Positions 1 to 7,626 of a stretch of DNA of 10,853 nt are shown piece by piece. Position numbers and translations under genes: made by a program. Every line of letters begins with the position of its first letter. Within the stretch, counting starts at the first letter, position 1. The notes below the pieces were generated by a model. That model was not told where the DNA came from. It saw only the letters and a program-made list of their open reading frames with translations, and searched no databases. The DNA lies in contig CAYZAW010000060.1 in NCBI GenBank assembly GCA_964476505.1, forward strand, positions 1 through 10,853, read 5' to 3'. Origin of the DNA: CAYZAW01 sp964476505. Its GTDB lineage: Bacteria > Bacillota > Clostridia > Christensenellales > CAG-138.

Positions 1-2695
1 CGTGTCCTACGCCGAACATTTCTTCAACATATTTATGAGCCACCGGCTGGTACTCGCCGGAGAAGTTCAGGTCGATATCGGGGGTTTTGTCCCCCTTGAA
101 GCCCAAGAACACCTCAAAGGGTATCTCAAAGCCCTCCTTGCGGTAAGGCGTGCCGCAGTTGGGACAGGTTTTATCCGGCATATCCACGCCGCAGGAATAC
201 TTCTCTCTATCGGTATCAAAATCGCTATGCTTGCAGTTGGGGCAAACATAGTGGGGCGGCAGTGCGTTCACCTCTGTAATGCCCGCCATGGTTGCCACCA
301 AGGAGGAGCCAACAGAACCACGGGAGCCTACCAAGTACCCGTCGCTTAATGATTTTTGCACCAACCGCTGCGCCATCAGATACAGGGAGGCAAACCCGTT
401 GGTGATGATGGAATTGAGCTCCTTATCCAGCCGCTTTTGCACCGTTTCCGGCAGAGGATCGCCGTACTTTGCGTGGGCGGTATCAAGCGCCATGTTCTTT
501 AAAATGTTTTCCGCATCGGGAATCACAGGGGCATGCGTGCCGTCCGGATAGGGCTTTAGCTGCTCGATCTTTGCCGCAATGGCATTGGGGGTCGTTACCA
601 CAACGTCCAGCGCGTCCTCCTCGCCCAAGTAGGAAAACTCCTCCAGCATTTCGTCCGTGGTTTTAAAATACAGCGGCGCTTGCTCGTCCGCGTCCTCAAA
701 GCCCATTTCGCTCATCAGTATCGCCCGGTACTGCGCGTCCTCCGGCTCTAAAAAGTGCACGTCGCCTGTTGCCGCCACAGGGATATCCAAGGAGCGGCCC
801 ATCTGTAAAATACGCCGGTTGTATTCCCTAAGGGCTTCTTCGTCCGCCGCCTTGCCCTCCCGCAGTAAAAAGGCATTGTTGCCGATGGGCTGAATCTCTA
901 AATAATCGTACCGGCGGGCGATGGTTTGCAGCGCTTCCTCGCTTTCGCCCCGCAGCATAGCTTGAAACAGCTCCCCCTCCACGCAGGCGGAACCCAATAT
1001 CAGCCCTTCCCGGAACATGGAAAGTAAACTCCATGGAATTTGGGGCTTGGTATGCAAAAAGTCCAAATGGGCATGGCTAACGATTTTGTACAGGTTGTAC
1101 ATGCCCTGCTGGGTTTTTGCCAGTATGATGATATGGTACGTTTTAGGCCGCGCCTTGCCGCGCTTGCCCGTTTGCTGCTCCTGTTCCGCGCTCCAAACGG
1201 TAACGGGCATATGCTCTACGCCGCGTTCCTTGAGCATGGACATAAACTGTATAAACGCCTCCGCCGTTGCGCCCGCGTCGTCCACCGCCCGGTGATGGTT
1301 CTCCAAGGAGATGCCCAGCCGCTCGCAAACGGTATCCAGCTTATGGTTCTTCATGTCTTTTAACAGATACCGGGAAAGCATCAGCGTATCCGCATAGGCA
1401 TGCTTGAATTCCAGCCCGTAGCGTGCCCCGTGCACCCGAACAAAGCCAACGTCGAACGAGGCGTTGTGGCCTACCAGCACGCAGTCCTCGCAAAAGTCCC
1501 GAAATTGCTGCAATACCTCTGCCGTGGCGGGCTGCCCGGACACCATTTCGTTTGTGATGCCGGTAAGCTCCGTGATCTTTGGGGAAATGGGTACGCCGGG
1601 GTCGATCAGCGAGCTAAAGCGGCCGGTCACCTTGCCGTGCTCCAGCTTTACCGCGCCGATCTCCAACAGGTGCCCCACATCCGCCCGTAAGCCAGTGGTC
1701 TCTACATCGAACACCACATAGCGGTTATCCAGCGGATACAACTCCGTATCGCGAATGAGATACCCCTCCACGCCGTACAGGGGCTTGATGCCCGCGTCCT
1801 TGCAGGCCTTTGTAGCCTCCGGGAACGCCTGCACCACGCCGTGATCCGTGATGGCAATGGCGGCATGCCCCCAGCGGGCAGCCGTTTTTACCGCCGCCTT
1901 GACCCGCGTTAGGCCGTCCATAGAGGACATCTGCGTATGCAGGTGCAGCTCTACCCGCTTCTCTGCGGCAGTATCCATGCGCTGTTCCTTGGGGCCTGTC
2001 ATGATATCGTAAGCAGTGATGACCAGCTCGTAGTGCGCAAAGCTGTCCGGCCGGCAATCGCCCCGCACCATGAGGATACCGCCCTCTTTTTTAATTCCTT
2101 CCAGCTTTTCCAACAGCCGTTCGCCCTTTTTCTGCTCGATGAACAGCTTGCAGCTAACGGTATTTGTGTGATCCGACACGGAGAACATGAGAAGTGCGTT
2201 GCCCTTGTCGCCCCGCAGCGTCTTAAGCTCCGTGGTGATGATCTCCCCCTGCACCGTTACCCGTCCGGAATCCTCCCGAAGCGCGTCCATAGCGGTGAAA
2301 ACGTATTTTTGCACGGGCTTGCCGTAGATAAGCGTCCATTTGCCCGCGCTTGGCTGTGCCTGAACGGGCATAGAGGCGTTTTCGCGCCCTGCGGGCCTGT
2401 CCTTAGGCCTTGCCGCCGGTTTTTCTGCCGCCTTAACAGCCGCAGGCGCGGCGGCTCTTATTTGCGACGGCGTGGGCGCTTGCTCCGCTGTGATTTCCAG
2501 CTCTATCTCGTAGCCCGAGAAGCGATTTTTGAGTATGGCTAAAAGCCCGCTGCGGTTTTCCTGCGATACGGGCGCTTGCGCCGTTAACGAAACGACCAAT
2601 GTATTTGTGCTGCGTTTGAGCGTGGTATCCCGAAGCGTAAGGCAGCTTGTCCATGGGCCCGCCTCGCGCAATAAATCCAAAAAAGCTTCCTGCAA
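1..2695 (-). CDS. polC: DNA polymerase III PolC-type alpha subunit, N-terminal 898 residues (runs off the window)
   Basis: Replicative DNA polymerase of low-GC Gram-positives, combining synthesis and 3'-5' proofreading. The frame is open for 898 codons and leaves at base 1; about 500 C-terminal residues are missing if it has the usual length near 1,430. Visible in order: a short N-terminal domain (1-72); an Ala/Pro-rich linker (about 73-118); an OB fold (about 145-232); the first PHP part with HLH at 251-253 and TDH at 283-285; a DEDDh exonuclease (about 326-486) with D330, E332, D415, H468 and D473; the second PHP part; then the start of the palm with GSRGSVGSS (790-798), a likely zinc site C818/C821/C844/C847, and PDIDLNFSGEYQP (872-884) carrying two catalytic aspartates, D873 and D875. 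The start chosen is TTG, 31 bases after ispG, because a stop lies just upstream, no ATG or GTG lies between, and the first in-frame ATG (codon 109) would remove the N-terminal domain. Last gene visible of the tight run from uppS. Identity is certain; the exact start is less so. Confidence 0.97.
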   Translation of the reverse strand, partial: MQEAFLDLLREAGPWTSCLTLRDTTLKRSTNTLVVSLTAQAPVSQENRSGLLAILKNRFSGYEIELEITAEQAPTPSQIRAAAPAAVKAAEKPAARPKDRPAGRENASMPVQAQPSAGKWTLIYGKPVQKYVFTAMDALREDSGRVTVQGEIITTELKTLRGDKGNALLMFSVSDHTNTVSCKLFIEQKKGERLLEKLEGIKKEGGILMVRGDCRPDSFAHYELVITAYDIMTGPKEQRMDTAAEKRVELHLHTQMSSMDGLTRVKAAVKTAARWGHAAIAITDHGVVQAFPEATKACKDAGIKPLYGVEGYLIRDTELYPLDNRYVVFDVETTGLRADVGHLLEIGAVKLEHGKVTGRFSSLIDPGVPISPKITELTGITNEMVSGQPATAEVLQQFRDFCEDCVLVGHNASFDVGFVRVHGARYGLEFKHAYADTLMLSRYLLKDMKNHKLDTVCERLGISLENHHRAVDDAGATAEAFIQFMSMLKERGVEHMPVTVWSAEQEQQTGKRGKARPKTYHIIILAKTQQGMYNLYKIVSHAHLDFLHTKPQIPWSLLSMFREGLILGSACVEGELFQAMLRGESEEALQTIARRYDYLEIQPIGNNAFLLREGKAADEEALREYNRRILQMGRSLDIPVAATGDVHFLEPEDAQYRAILMSEMGFEDADEQAPLYFKTTDEMLEEFSYLGEEDALDVVVTTPNAIAAKIEQLKPYPDGTHAPVIPDAENILKNMALDTAHAKYGDPLPETVQKRLDKELNSIITNGFASLYLMAQRLVQKSLSDGYLVGSRGSVGSSLVATMAGITEVNALPPHYVCPNCKHSDFDTDREKYSCGVDMPDKTCPNCGTPYRKEGFEIPFEVFLGFKGDKTPDIDLNFSGEYQPVAHKYVEEMFGVGH

Positions 2696-2702
2696 ACCTG
2701 TT

Positions 2703-2707
2703 CCCCC
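2703..2707 (-). promoter_or_regulatory. Weak, G-only Shine-Dalgarno for the polC TTG start
   Basis: Five consecutive G residues (GGGGGA on the minus strand) lie 7 bases before the proposed polC TTG codon at 2695-2693. The spacing suits a ribosome binding site, but the match to AGGAGG is weaker than for every other gene in the window. Together with the TTG codon this suggests modest initiation, or coupling to translation of ispG, whose stop is 31 bases upstream. The site is inferred from position only. Confidence 0.5.
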
Positions 2708-2726
2708 AACCGATTCTGTTATTAAG

Positions 2727-3788
2727 CTATTTCTGTTCAGCCAGCCGCTCGGCGGTGGCTATTAATAATTCTATCATATTTTGCACCGTGCCGGACGCTT
2801 TTTGTTCCCCTTTTTCGAACAATATTCCGTTGTCCTTGCCAAAGGCGATTCCGACGTCTGCCTCTCGCGCCTCCCCGGGGCCGTTTACCGCACAGCCCAT
2901 CACGGCTACGGTCAGCGGCGTTTTGATGTGGGAGAGCCTTTGCTTTACGCTCTCCACGATCACGGGAAGATCCACCCCTGTGCGCCCGCAGGTGGGGCAG
3001 CTGATGACCTCAACGCCGAACCTTCGAAGCCCCGCCGCCTGCAAGATGGACTGCGCCGCATACACCTCCTGCACCGGGTCGCCCGTGATGGACACCCGCA
3101 TGGTGTCGCCAATGCCTTCCATTAAAAGCGTACCCAAGCCCACGGCAGACTTTATTTGCGCGTCTACGCCGCTGCCCGCCTCGGTAACGCCTATATGCAG
3201 CGGATATCTGGTTTGCTGCGCTGCCTGCCGGTATGCTTCTACCGTATCCGGCACGTTGCTGGCCTTTAGGGACAGAACAATATCATAAAACCCTTCCCGC
3301 TCCAATAATGAAGCATGAGACAGAGCGCTTTGTACCATGGCTTCCGGCGTTGGCCCGCCGTACCGCGCAAGAAGTGCCGGTTCTACGGAGCCGCTGTTCA
3401 CCCCGATGCGGATGGGCACATGATGGGCTTTGGCACAGGCTGTTAAGCGCTTTACCTGCTCTTCTCCGCCGATGTTGCCCGGGTTGAAGCGAAGCTTGTC
3501 TACCCCGTGCTCCATGGCAGCAATGGCCAGCTTATAATCGAAATGGATATCCGCCACAAGCGGAATATGTATTTTCTCCTTGATGGCAGGAATAGCCTCG
3601 GCACACGCCATATCGTACACGGAAGCGCGTACGATCTCGCAGCCTGCCGCCTCCAGCTTGATGATCTGCGCTGCGGTTTCCTCCGCGTTTCGGGTGTCGG
3701 TATTGGTCATGGACTGTATAGAAACAGGCGCGCCGCCGCCAATCGTTACCCCTGCCGCACTGACCGGGTTTGCACTTCGTCGCTGCAT
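2727..3788 (-). CDS. ispG: 4-hydroxy-3-methylbut-2-enyl diphosphate synthase (IspG/GcpE)
   Basis: Penultimate step of the MEP isoprenoid pathway: reductive ring opening of methylerythritol 2,4-cyclodiphosphate to HMBPP by a cytosolic [4Fe-4S] enzyme. The 353 residues match the short bacterial form without the inserted domain of plant enzymes. Seen: QSMTNT (25-30) at the head of the TIM barrel, DIHFDY (80-85), RFNPGNIG (100-107) and the C-terminal cluster domain with CPTCGRTGVD (264-273) and GCAVNGPGEA (298-307). C264, C267, C299 and E306 correspond to the known three-Cys, one-Glu cluster ligands, so the enzyme should be active. ATG start with AGGAGG five bases upstream; that site sits inside the last codons of rseP, whose stop lies one base before this ATG, so translational coupling is likely. 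B. subtilis has proS at this place in the operon. Pathway partner dxr is two genes upstream. Confidence 0.98.
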   Translation of the reverse strand: MQRRSANPVSAAGVTIGGGAPVSIQSMTNTDTRNAEETAAQIIKLEAAGCEIVRASVYDMACAEAIPAIKEKIHIPLVADIHFDYKLAIAAMEHGVDKLRFNPGNIGGEEQVKRLTACAKAHHVPIRIGVNSGSVEPALLARYGGPTPEAMVQSALSHASLLEREGFYDIVLSLKASNVPDTVEAYRQAAQQTRYPLHIGVTEAGSGVDAQIKSAVGLGTLLMEGIGDTMRVSITGDPVQEVYAAQSILQAAGLRRFGVEVISCPTCGRTGVDLPVIVESVKQRLSHIKTPLTVAVMGCAVNGPGEAREADVGIAFGKDNGILFEKGEQKASGTVQNMIELLIATAERLAEQK

Positions 3789-3789
3789 G

Positions 3790-4842
3790 TTAGCCTCCTA
3801 TGAGCATTCGAATGTCGCTAACGGTCAATATCAGCGCCAAGCCCATCAACAGCACCAGCCCCGCAAAATGCACCATGCCTTCCTTTTCCGGCGGCACGGG
3901 CTTGCCGCGAACGGCCTCCACCAGCAGAAACACCAGCCGTCCGCCGTCCAGCGCGGGCAGCGGCAGTAAATTGATGATGGCAAGATTAACGCTGATGAGC
4001 ACCGCCAAATTCAAAACGACCTCCAGCCCCAGCCGCACCGCCGCACCCATTACGTTCACGGTGCCCACGATGCCTACCACATCCCCCTGCTGCACGCCTT
4101 GGGTGAATATGCTGCCGAAGAACTGGAACATGGCGCGAATGAGCTCCCACACATAGGAGAAGGAGCCGCCGATGGCCTGAAACAGACCGTACCGCTGGCG
4201 GATAGGCGCTAGCATAACGCTGATTCCCACCTGCTGCGCCCCGCTTGCTTCATCGTGCAGGATGGTAACGGGTACGTCCACCTCGCTATTATCGCGAAGC
4301 ACGGTCAACATCATTTCCGTTACGGCGGGGTCGGCGATCTTAGCGGAAAGCTCCGTGAAAAACACAATGTCCTGTCCATCGGCACGAAGGATACGGTCGC
4401 CAACCTGCAAGCCGCTTTCCTCGGACGCGCCGCTGATATCCGATACCGTGATCTCCTGCCCCACGATGTCGCCATAGGTCATGAGCGAAACCGTGGCGAT
4501 GAGAAGCGCAAACAGCAGGTTCATGACAGGCCCTGCCAGCACCACCAATACGCGCTTCCAAACCTTTTGCGCGTTGAAGCTTTCGGAATCGTTTTGCCCC
4601 TCCTCATCCCCATGGAAACGGCACATGCCGCCGATGGGAAACGCCCTGAGGGAAAACAGGGTGCCCTTATGCTCTTTTCCCCACACCTTGGGGCCCATGC
4701 CCACCGCGAATTCCTCCACCTTGAAGCCAAGCCGCCTCGACACAAAATAGTGCCCGAATTCATGGGCTACCACAAACACGCCCAAGAGCAGAAGCGCGCC
4801 AATGATCGATAATACATTGCTAAACAGATTATCCAATGCCAA
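3790..4842 (-). CDS. rseP: Site-2 intramembrane zinc metalloprotease (RseP/RasP, M50 family) with one PDZ domain
   Basis: Membrane-embedded protease that cuts anti-sigma factors and leftover signal peptides within the membrane; the family role is known, the substrates here are not. The 350 residues show the zinc motif HEFGH (27-31) in a first membrane segment (about 11-33), a second segment (about 98-122), one PDZ domain (about 124-205, with GLQVGDRILRADG at 144-156), a third segment (about 275-295) running into NLLPLPALDGGR (291-302), whose D299 is the third zinc ligand, and a last segment (about 325-343). A single PDZ domain is usual in Firmicutes, against two in E. coli RseP. The start overlaps the end of dxr by 14 bases, and the ispG ribosome binding site lies in its 3' end, so expression is probably coupled on both sides. 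No anti-sigma target is visible in the window. Confidence 0.96.
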   Translation of the reverse strand: MALDNLFSNVLSIIGALLLLGVFVVAHEFGHYFVSRRLGFKVEEFAVGMGPKVWGKEHKGTLFSLRAFPIGGMCRFHGDEEGQNDSESFNAQKVWKRVLVVLAGPVMNLLFALLIATVSLMTYGDIVGQEITVSDISGASEESGLQVGDRILRADGQDIVFFTELSAKIADPAVTEMMLTVLRDNSEVDVPVTILHDEASGAQQVGISVMLAPIRQRYGLFQAIGGSFSYVWELIRAMFQFFGSIFTQGVQQGDVVGIVGTVNVMGAAVRLGLEVVLNLAVLISVNLAIINLLPLPALDGGRLVFLLVEAVRGKPVPPEKEGMVHFAGLVLLMGLALILTVSDIRMLIGG

Positions 4843-5995
4843 GACCCTTTCCCTTTGCCCATTCCCGCACCATTGCCCGGGCGTGAGCGTCTACTTCCAT
4901 AATATCTTCCAAGGCGTTGACCTCGGTCATTGCCGCCTTACCCATAGCGTACTCCACGGAGCGGTAAATATCCAAGAACCCGATGCTGCCGGCAATAAAC
5001 AGCTCCACCGCCGCCTCGTTCGCACCGTTATACACGATAGGCAGTGTTTTGCCCTCGCCAAGCGCCGCGTAGGCTAGGCTAATTGCCGGGTAGTCCATCG
5101 CCGGAAAAAACGTGAGCGCCCCGGCCTCGGTCAGAGACAGCTGCTTTACCGGCCCCGGCAGCCTGTCGGGGTAAGTCATGGCGTACTGAATGGCAAGCCG
5201 CATATCCGGCAGGCTCATTTGCGCCATAATAGCGCCGTCCATGTATTCTACCATAGAATGTACGATGGATTGTGGGTGAATCAGTACCAAAATGTGTTCT
5301 TTCGGAACATCAAACAGAAAGCTGGCCTCCATGACCTCCAAGCCCTTGTTGAACAGCGTAGCGGAGTCGATGGTGATCTTTTTTCCCATACGCCAAGTTG
5401 GATGGCAAAGCGCCTGTTCGGGCGTAACCGTTTCCCACTGCTCCTGCGGGAGCTGCCAGAACGGGCCGCCGGAGGCGGTCAATATCAGCTGGCGCACGTC
5501 CTGCTTGTTGCCGTTATGCAGGCATTGGAAGATGGCTGACTGCTCGCTGTCCACCGGCAGCAGCCGCCCTTGATACTGCTTGAGCGCGCGGTTGACCAGC
5601 ACGTTGCCGCAAACGATGCTTTCCTTATTGGCCAGCGCCACGGTTTTGCCCGCTTTTAGGGCGGCTAACAGCGCCGGAAGCGCCGCGATGCCGGAAATGC
5701 CCAGTACCACGATGTCAACCTCGGCAAGCGCCGCCAACTGCGCCGCCGCATCCTCTCCCGTGACCAGCATTGCGCCCTGCGGCAAATATGCGGTTTGGGA
5801 AAGCGCCGCGCCCTCGTCTGCGATCCCGATATAGCGGGCATGGCATGCGCGCGCCTGTTCCACTGTGAGCGCCGCGTTATGGGAGGCGCATATCGCCGTA
5901 ACCTCAAAGGCATCCGGCATGGCCGCCGCCACCTCCAAGGCTTGGCGGCCTATGGAACCGGTGCTGCCTAATACGGCAATTCGTTTTCTATCCAT
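4829..5995 (-). CDS. dxr: 1-deoxy-D-xylulose 5-phosphate reductoisomerase (DXR/IspC)
   Basis: First committed step of the MEP pathway: NADPH-dependent rearrangement and reduction of DXP to 2-C-methyl-D-erythritol 4-phosphate in the cytosol; target of fosmidomycin. The 388 residues are of normal length. Seen: the Rossmann loop GSTGSIG (10-16), LANKES (121-126), the metal and substrate region VDSEQSAIFQ (148-157) with D149 and E151, the flexible loop around CHPTWRMGKK (197-206), and NKGLEVMEA (216-224) with the third metal ligand E220. All expected active-site residues are present. ATG start with GAGGAT about six bases upstream, in the 24-base gap after cdsA. Its end overlaps the rseP start by 14 bases. 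With ispG and uppS on the same strand it forms an isoprenoid-lipid supply group. Confidence 0.98.
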   Translation of the reverse strand: MDRKRIAVLGSTGSIGRQALEVAAAMPDAFEVTAICASHNAALTVEQARACHARYIGIADEGAALSQTAYLPQGAMLVTGEDAAAQLAALAEVDIVVLGISGIAALPALLAALKAGKTVALANKESIVCGNVLVNRALKQYQGRLLPVDSEQSAIFQCLHNGNKQDVRQLILTASGGPFWQLPQEQWETVTPEQALCHPTWRMGKKITIDSATLFNKGLEVMEASFLFDVPKEHILVLIHPQSIVHSMVEYMDGAIMAQMSLPDMRLAIQYAMTYPDRLPGPVKQLSLTEAGALTFFPAMDYPAISLAYAALGEGKTLPIVYNGANEAAVELFIAGSIGFLDIYRSVEYAMGKAAMTEVNALEDIMEVDAHARAMVREWAKGKGLGIG

Positions 5996-6019
5996 GAAGT
6001 ATCCTCACTTGCTCCTGCG

Positions 6020-6829
6020 TTATGCCACCAGAGAAACAATATAGTAATACCCGGCGATCAACGGCGCGCAAAACAGCACGCTGTCTAACCGATCCAGCAC
6101 GCCGCCGTGCCCCGGAAACAGCGTGCCAAAGTCCTTCCTGCCCGCCCAGCGCTTCAGCGTGGACGCAAACAGGTCTCCAAACTGCCCGAAGATGCCGCAT
6201 AAGCCGCCTAATATCAAAAGTGCAGCCAAAGAGGTATCGCCGCTCCAAATGGGCTCTGCAATAAACACCAGCAGCCCGCCTATCACGCCGCCCAGTATGG
6301 ACGCAATGCTGCCCTCCACGGTCTTTTTAGGGCTGATGTTAGGGCAGAGCTTGTGCTTGCCGAAAAAGGAGCCGATAAAGTACGCCAGCGTATCCCCCAC
6401 AAGCGGGCCGGCAAAAGCCAAGAGCAACGCGGAGACCGCCGTTTTTTGCGGAAACATAACGGGCAGCGTCCCTAAGCATACAAAAAAGGACAACGGGTAC
6501 ACGTACAGGAACAGCGCCGCCATGCAATCCGGCGTGGTGCGCACCTTGGTCAATATGCGGTCGATCACCGTTACGCAAACGCACAGCATCGCCAGCAGCA
6601 GCACCGCGCCAATTCCCCACAGGCTGTACAGCACCGCAAAGAATGCCGCAAACACAAACGCCGGGGCTGCCATGGGTTTGATTTCTTTATCGTGAAACAG
6701 CCAGCGCATTTCGTAAACGGCGATCAGTGCCGCAAGGGTTATGAGTATCAGCTGCGCCGTTTTTCCCAGCGCCACAGCGCCCAAGAACAGCGCACACAGC
6801 AGTACGCCCACAAAAATACGCGTTTTCAT
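6020..6829 (-). CDS. cdsA: Phosphatidate cytidylyltransferase (CDP-diacylglycerol synthase)
   Basis: Integral membrane enzyme that makes CDP-diacylglycerol from phosphatidate and CTP, the branch point for phosphatidylglycerol, cardiolipin and other phospholipids. The 269 residues are strongly hydrophobic with roughly seven or eight membrane segments. The family signature is complete at 223-250: it opens with STLKRWAGRKDFG, passes through PGHGG (239-243) and ends LDRLDS (245-250). SPKKTVEG (166-173) and GDTLAY (145-150), both typical of the family, are also present. The ATG shares its A with the uppS stop (TAATG), and GGAGGGG eight bases before the ATG lies in the last codons of uppS, which implies coupled translation. 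The pairing uppS-cdsA is very common in bacteria. Confidence 0.98.
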   Translation of the reverse strand: MKTRIFVGVLLCALFLGAVALGKTAQLILITLAALIAVYEMRWLFHDKEIKPMAAPAFVFAAFFAVLYSLWGIGAVLLLAMLCVCVTVIDRILTKVRTTPDCMAALFLYVYPLSFFVCLGTLPVMFPQKTAVSALLLAFAGPLVGDTLAYFIGSFFGKHKLCPNISPKKTVEGSIASILGGVIGGLLVFIAEPIWSGDTSLAALLILGGLCGIFGQFGDLFASTLKRWAGRKDFGTLFPGHGGVLDRLDSVLFCAPLIAGYYYIVSLVA

Positions 6830-7572
6830 TATACCCCTCCAAACCGTCTGGAACGCTTTTGATAGGTGCGAAGCCCCTCCAAATATCGTTCGTCGGAATA
6901 GTCCGGCCAGTAATCCTCCACAAACAGCAGCTCCGCATACGCCGCCTGATACATCAAAAAGTTGGAGAGCCGCTGTTCCCCGCTGGTTCTGATCACCAGA
7001 TCCAGCATGGGGAGGTCTTTCGTGTACAGGCGGTTTTCTATCTCCCGCTCAGTAATGTCAGCAGGAGAAAGCGTGCCTGCGGCGGCCTCCTCCATCAGCA
7101 GCCTTGCTGCGCGTAAAAGCTCCGCGCGGCTGCCGTAATTGAGGCAGATGTTGAGCTTTAGTCCGCTGTTATTTGCGGTTTTTGACTCCGCTGCCCGTAC
7201 CGCCGTTCGCACCGCGTCTGGAAACGCGTCAAGCTCGCCTAAAGCGCGGATGCACACATCGTTTGCGTGCAGCTCCGCGATCTCTTTATTGAAATACTCT
7301 ACCAGAAGCGAAAACAGCACGCTTTTTTCACTTTCCGGGCGTTTCCAATTCTCCGTAGAAAAGGCGTACAGCGTTAAGGCCTCTATCCCCAGATCGGAGG
7401 AGAGGCGAATGATGCCCCGCAACCGCTCCACACCTGCTTTATGCCCCATGGAGCGGGGCAGCCCGCGAGACTGCGCCCAGCGGCCGTTGCCGTCCATAAT
7501 GATGCCAACGTGCTTGGGCAGATTTTCGTCCAAGCCCAGTTTTTTTAAGGCTTCGCCTGTGATCGTTTTCAA
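6829..7572 (-). CDS. uppS: Isoprenyl transferase, probably undecaprenyl diphosphate synthase (TTG start)
   Basis: Cis-prenyltransferase that condenses isopentenyl diphosphate onto farnesyl diphosphate to build the C55 carrier used for peptidoglycan and other envelope polymers. The 247 residues show MDGNGRWA (26-33) with the catalytic D27, FSTENWKRP (71-79), LNYGSRAEL (144-152) and RTSGEQRLSNFL (195-206), all signatures of the family. Chain length cannot be read directly; C55 is the default from genomic context and the single copy in view. The start is TTG, not ATG: AGGAGG is placed 7 bases before it at 7580-7585, no ATG lies near, and the first residues (MKTITGEALKKLGL) precede the usual LPKHVGIIMDG. 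The Shine-Dalgarno sequence is enclosed in a perfect hairpin (see 7580-7595). The product probably depends on isoprenoid precursors made through dxr and ispG downstream. Confidence 0.97.
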   Translation of the reverse strand: MKTITGEALKKLGLDENLPKHVGIIMDGNGRWAQSRGLPRSMGHKAGVERLRGIIRLSSDLGIEALTLYAFSTENWKRPESEKSVLFSLLVEYFNKEIAELHANDVCIRALGELDAFPDAVRTAVRAAESKTANNSGLKLNICLNYGSRAELLRAARLLMEEAAAGTLSPADITEREIENRLYTKDLPMLDLVIRTSGEQRLSNFLMYQAAYAELLFVEDYWPDYSDERYLEGLRTYQKRSRRFGGV

Positions 7573-7579
7573 GAGGCAA

Positions 7580-7595
7580 CCTCCTATGAAGGAGG
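7580..7595 (-). promoter_or_regulatory. Hairpin enclosing the uppS Shine-Dalgarno sequence
   Basis: On the minus strand CCTCCT (7595-7590), a four-base loop TCAT and AGGAGG (7585-7580) form a perfect 6-bp stem. The 3' arm is exactly the uppS ribosome binding site, 7 bases before the TTG start. When folded, the site would be hidden from the 30S subunit. The last two bases of the 3' arm of the neighbouring 9-bp hairpin (7594-7617) are also the first two bases of this stem, so the two cannot both form completely. The pairing is seen in the sequence; a regulatory role is inference. Confidence 0.6.
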
Positions 7596-7617
7596 GGTCG
7601 GCGTTGCTGCCGACCCC
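7594..7617 (-). repeat. GC-rich 9-bp perfect inverted repeat in the uppS leader
   Basis: GGGGTCGGC and GCCGACCCC are exact reverse complements around a six-base loop (7603-7608). In the minus-strand RNA the hairpin is followed by UCCUUCAUAGGAGG, not by a U-run, so it does not look like an intrinsic terminator. It lies in the 54-base gap between the small ORF and uppS and touches the ribosome-binding-site hairpin. Possible roles are an mRNA-end or processing barrier, or a switch partner for the adjoining hairpin. Confidence 0.7.
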
Positions 7618-7626
7618 ACTATATGA

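Noticed and set aside
1937..2542. A 201-codon plus-strand open frame, and other plus-strand frames between 1 and 2700
   Set aside because: They are antisense to polC, whose reading frame is continuous with conserved OB, PHP and exonuclease motifs; the plus-strand translations show no family features.
1..2695. polC as a pseudogene or truncated gene
   Set aside because: The frame is intact to the window edge with all visible catalytic residues; it is incomplete only because the window ends.
7594..7617. The 9-bp hairpin before uppS as an intrinsic terminator
   Set aside because: No U-run follows the 3' arm on either strand, and uppS begins only 22 bases further on.
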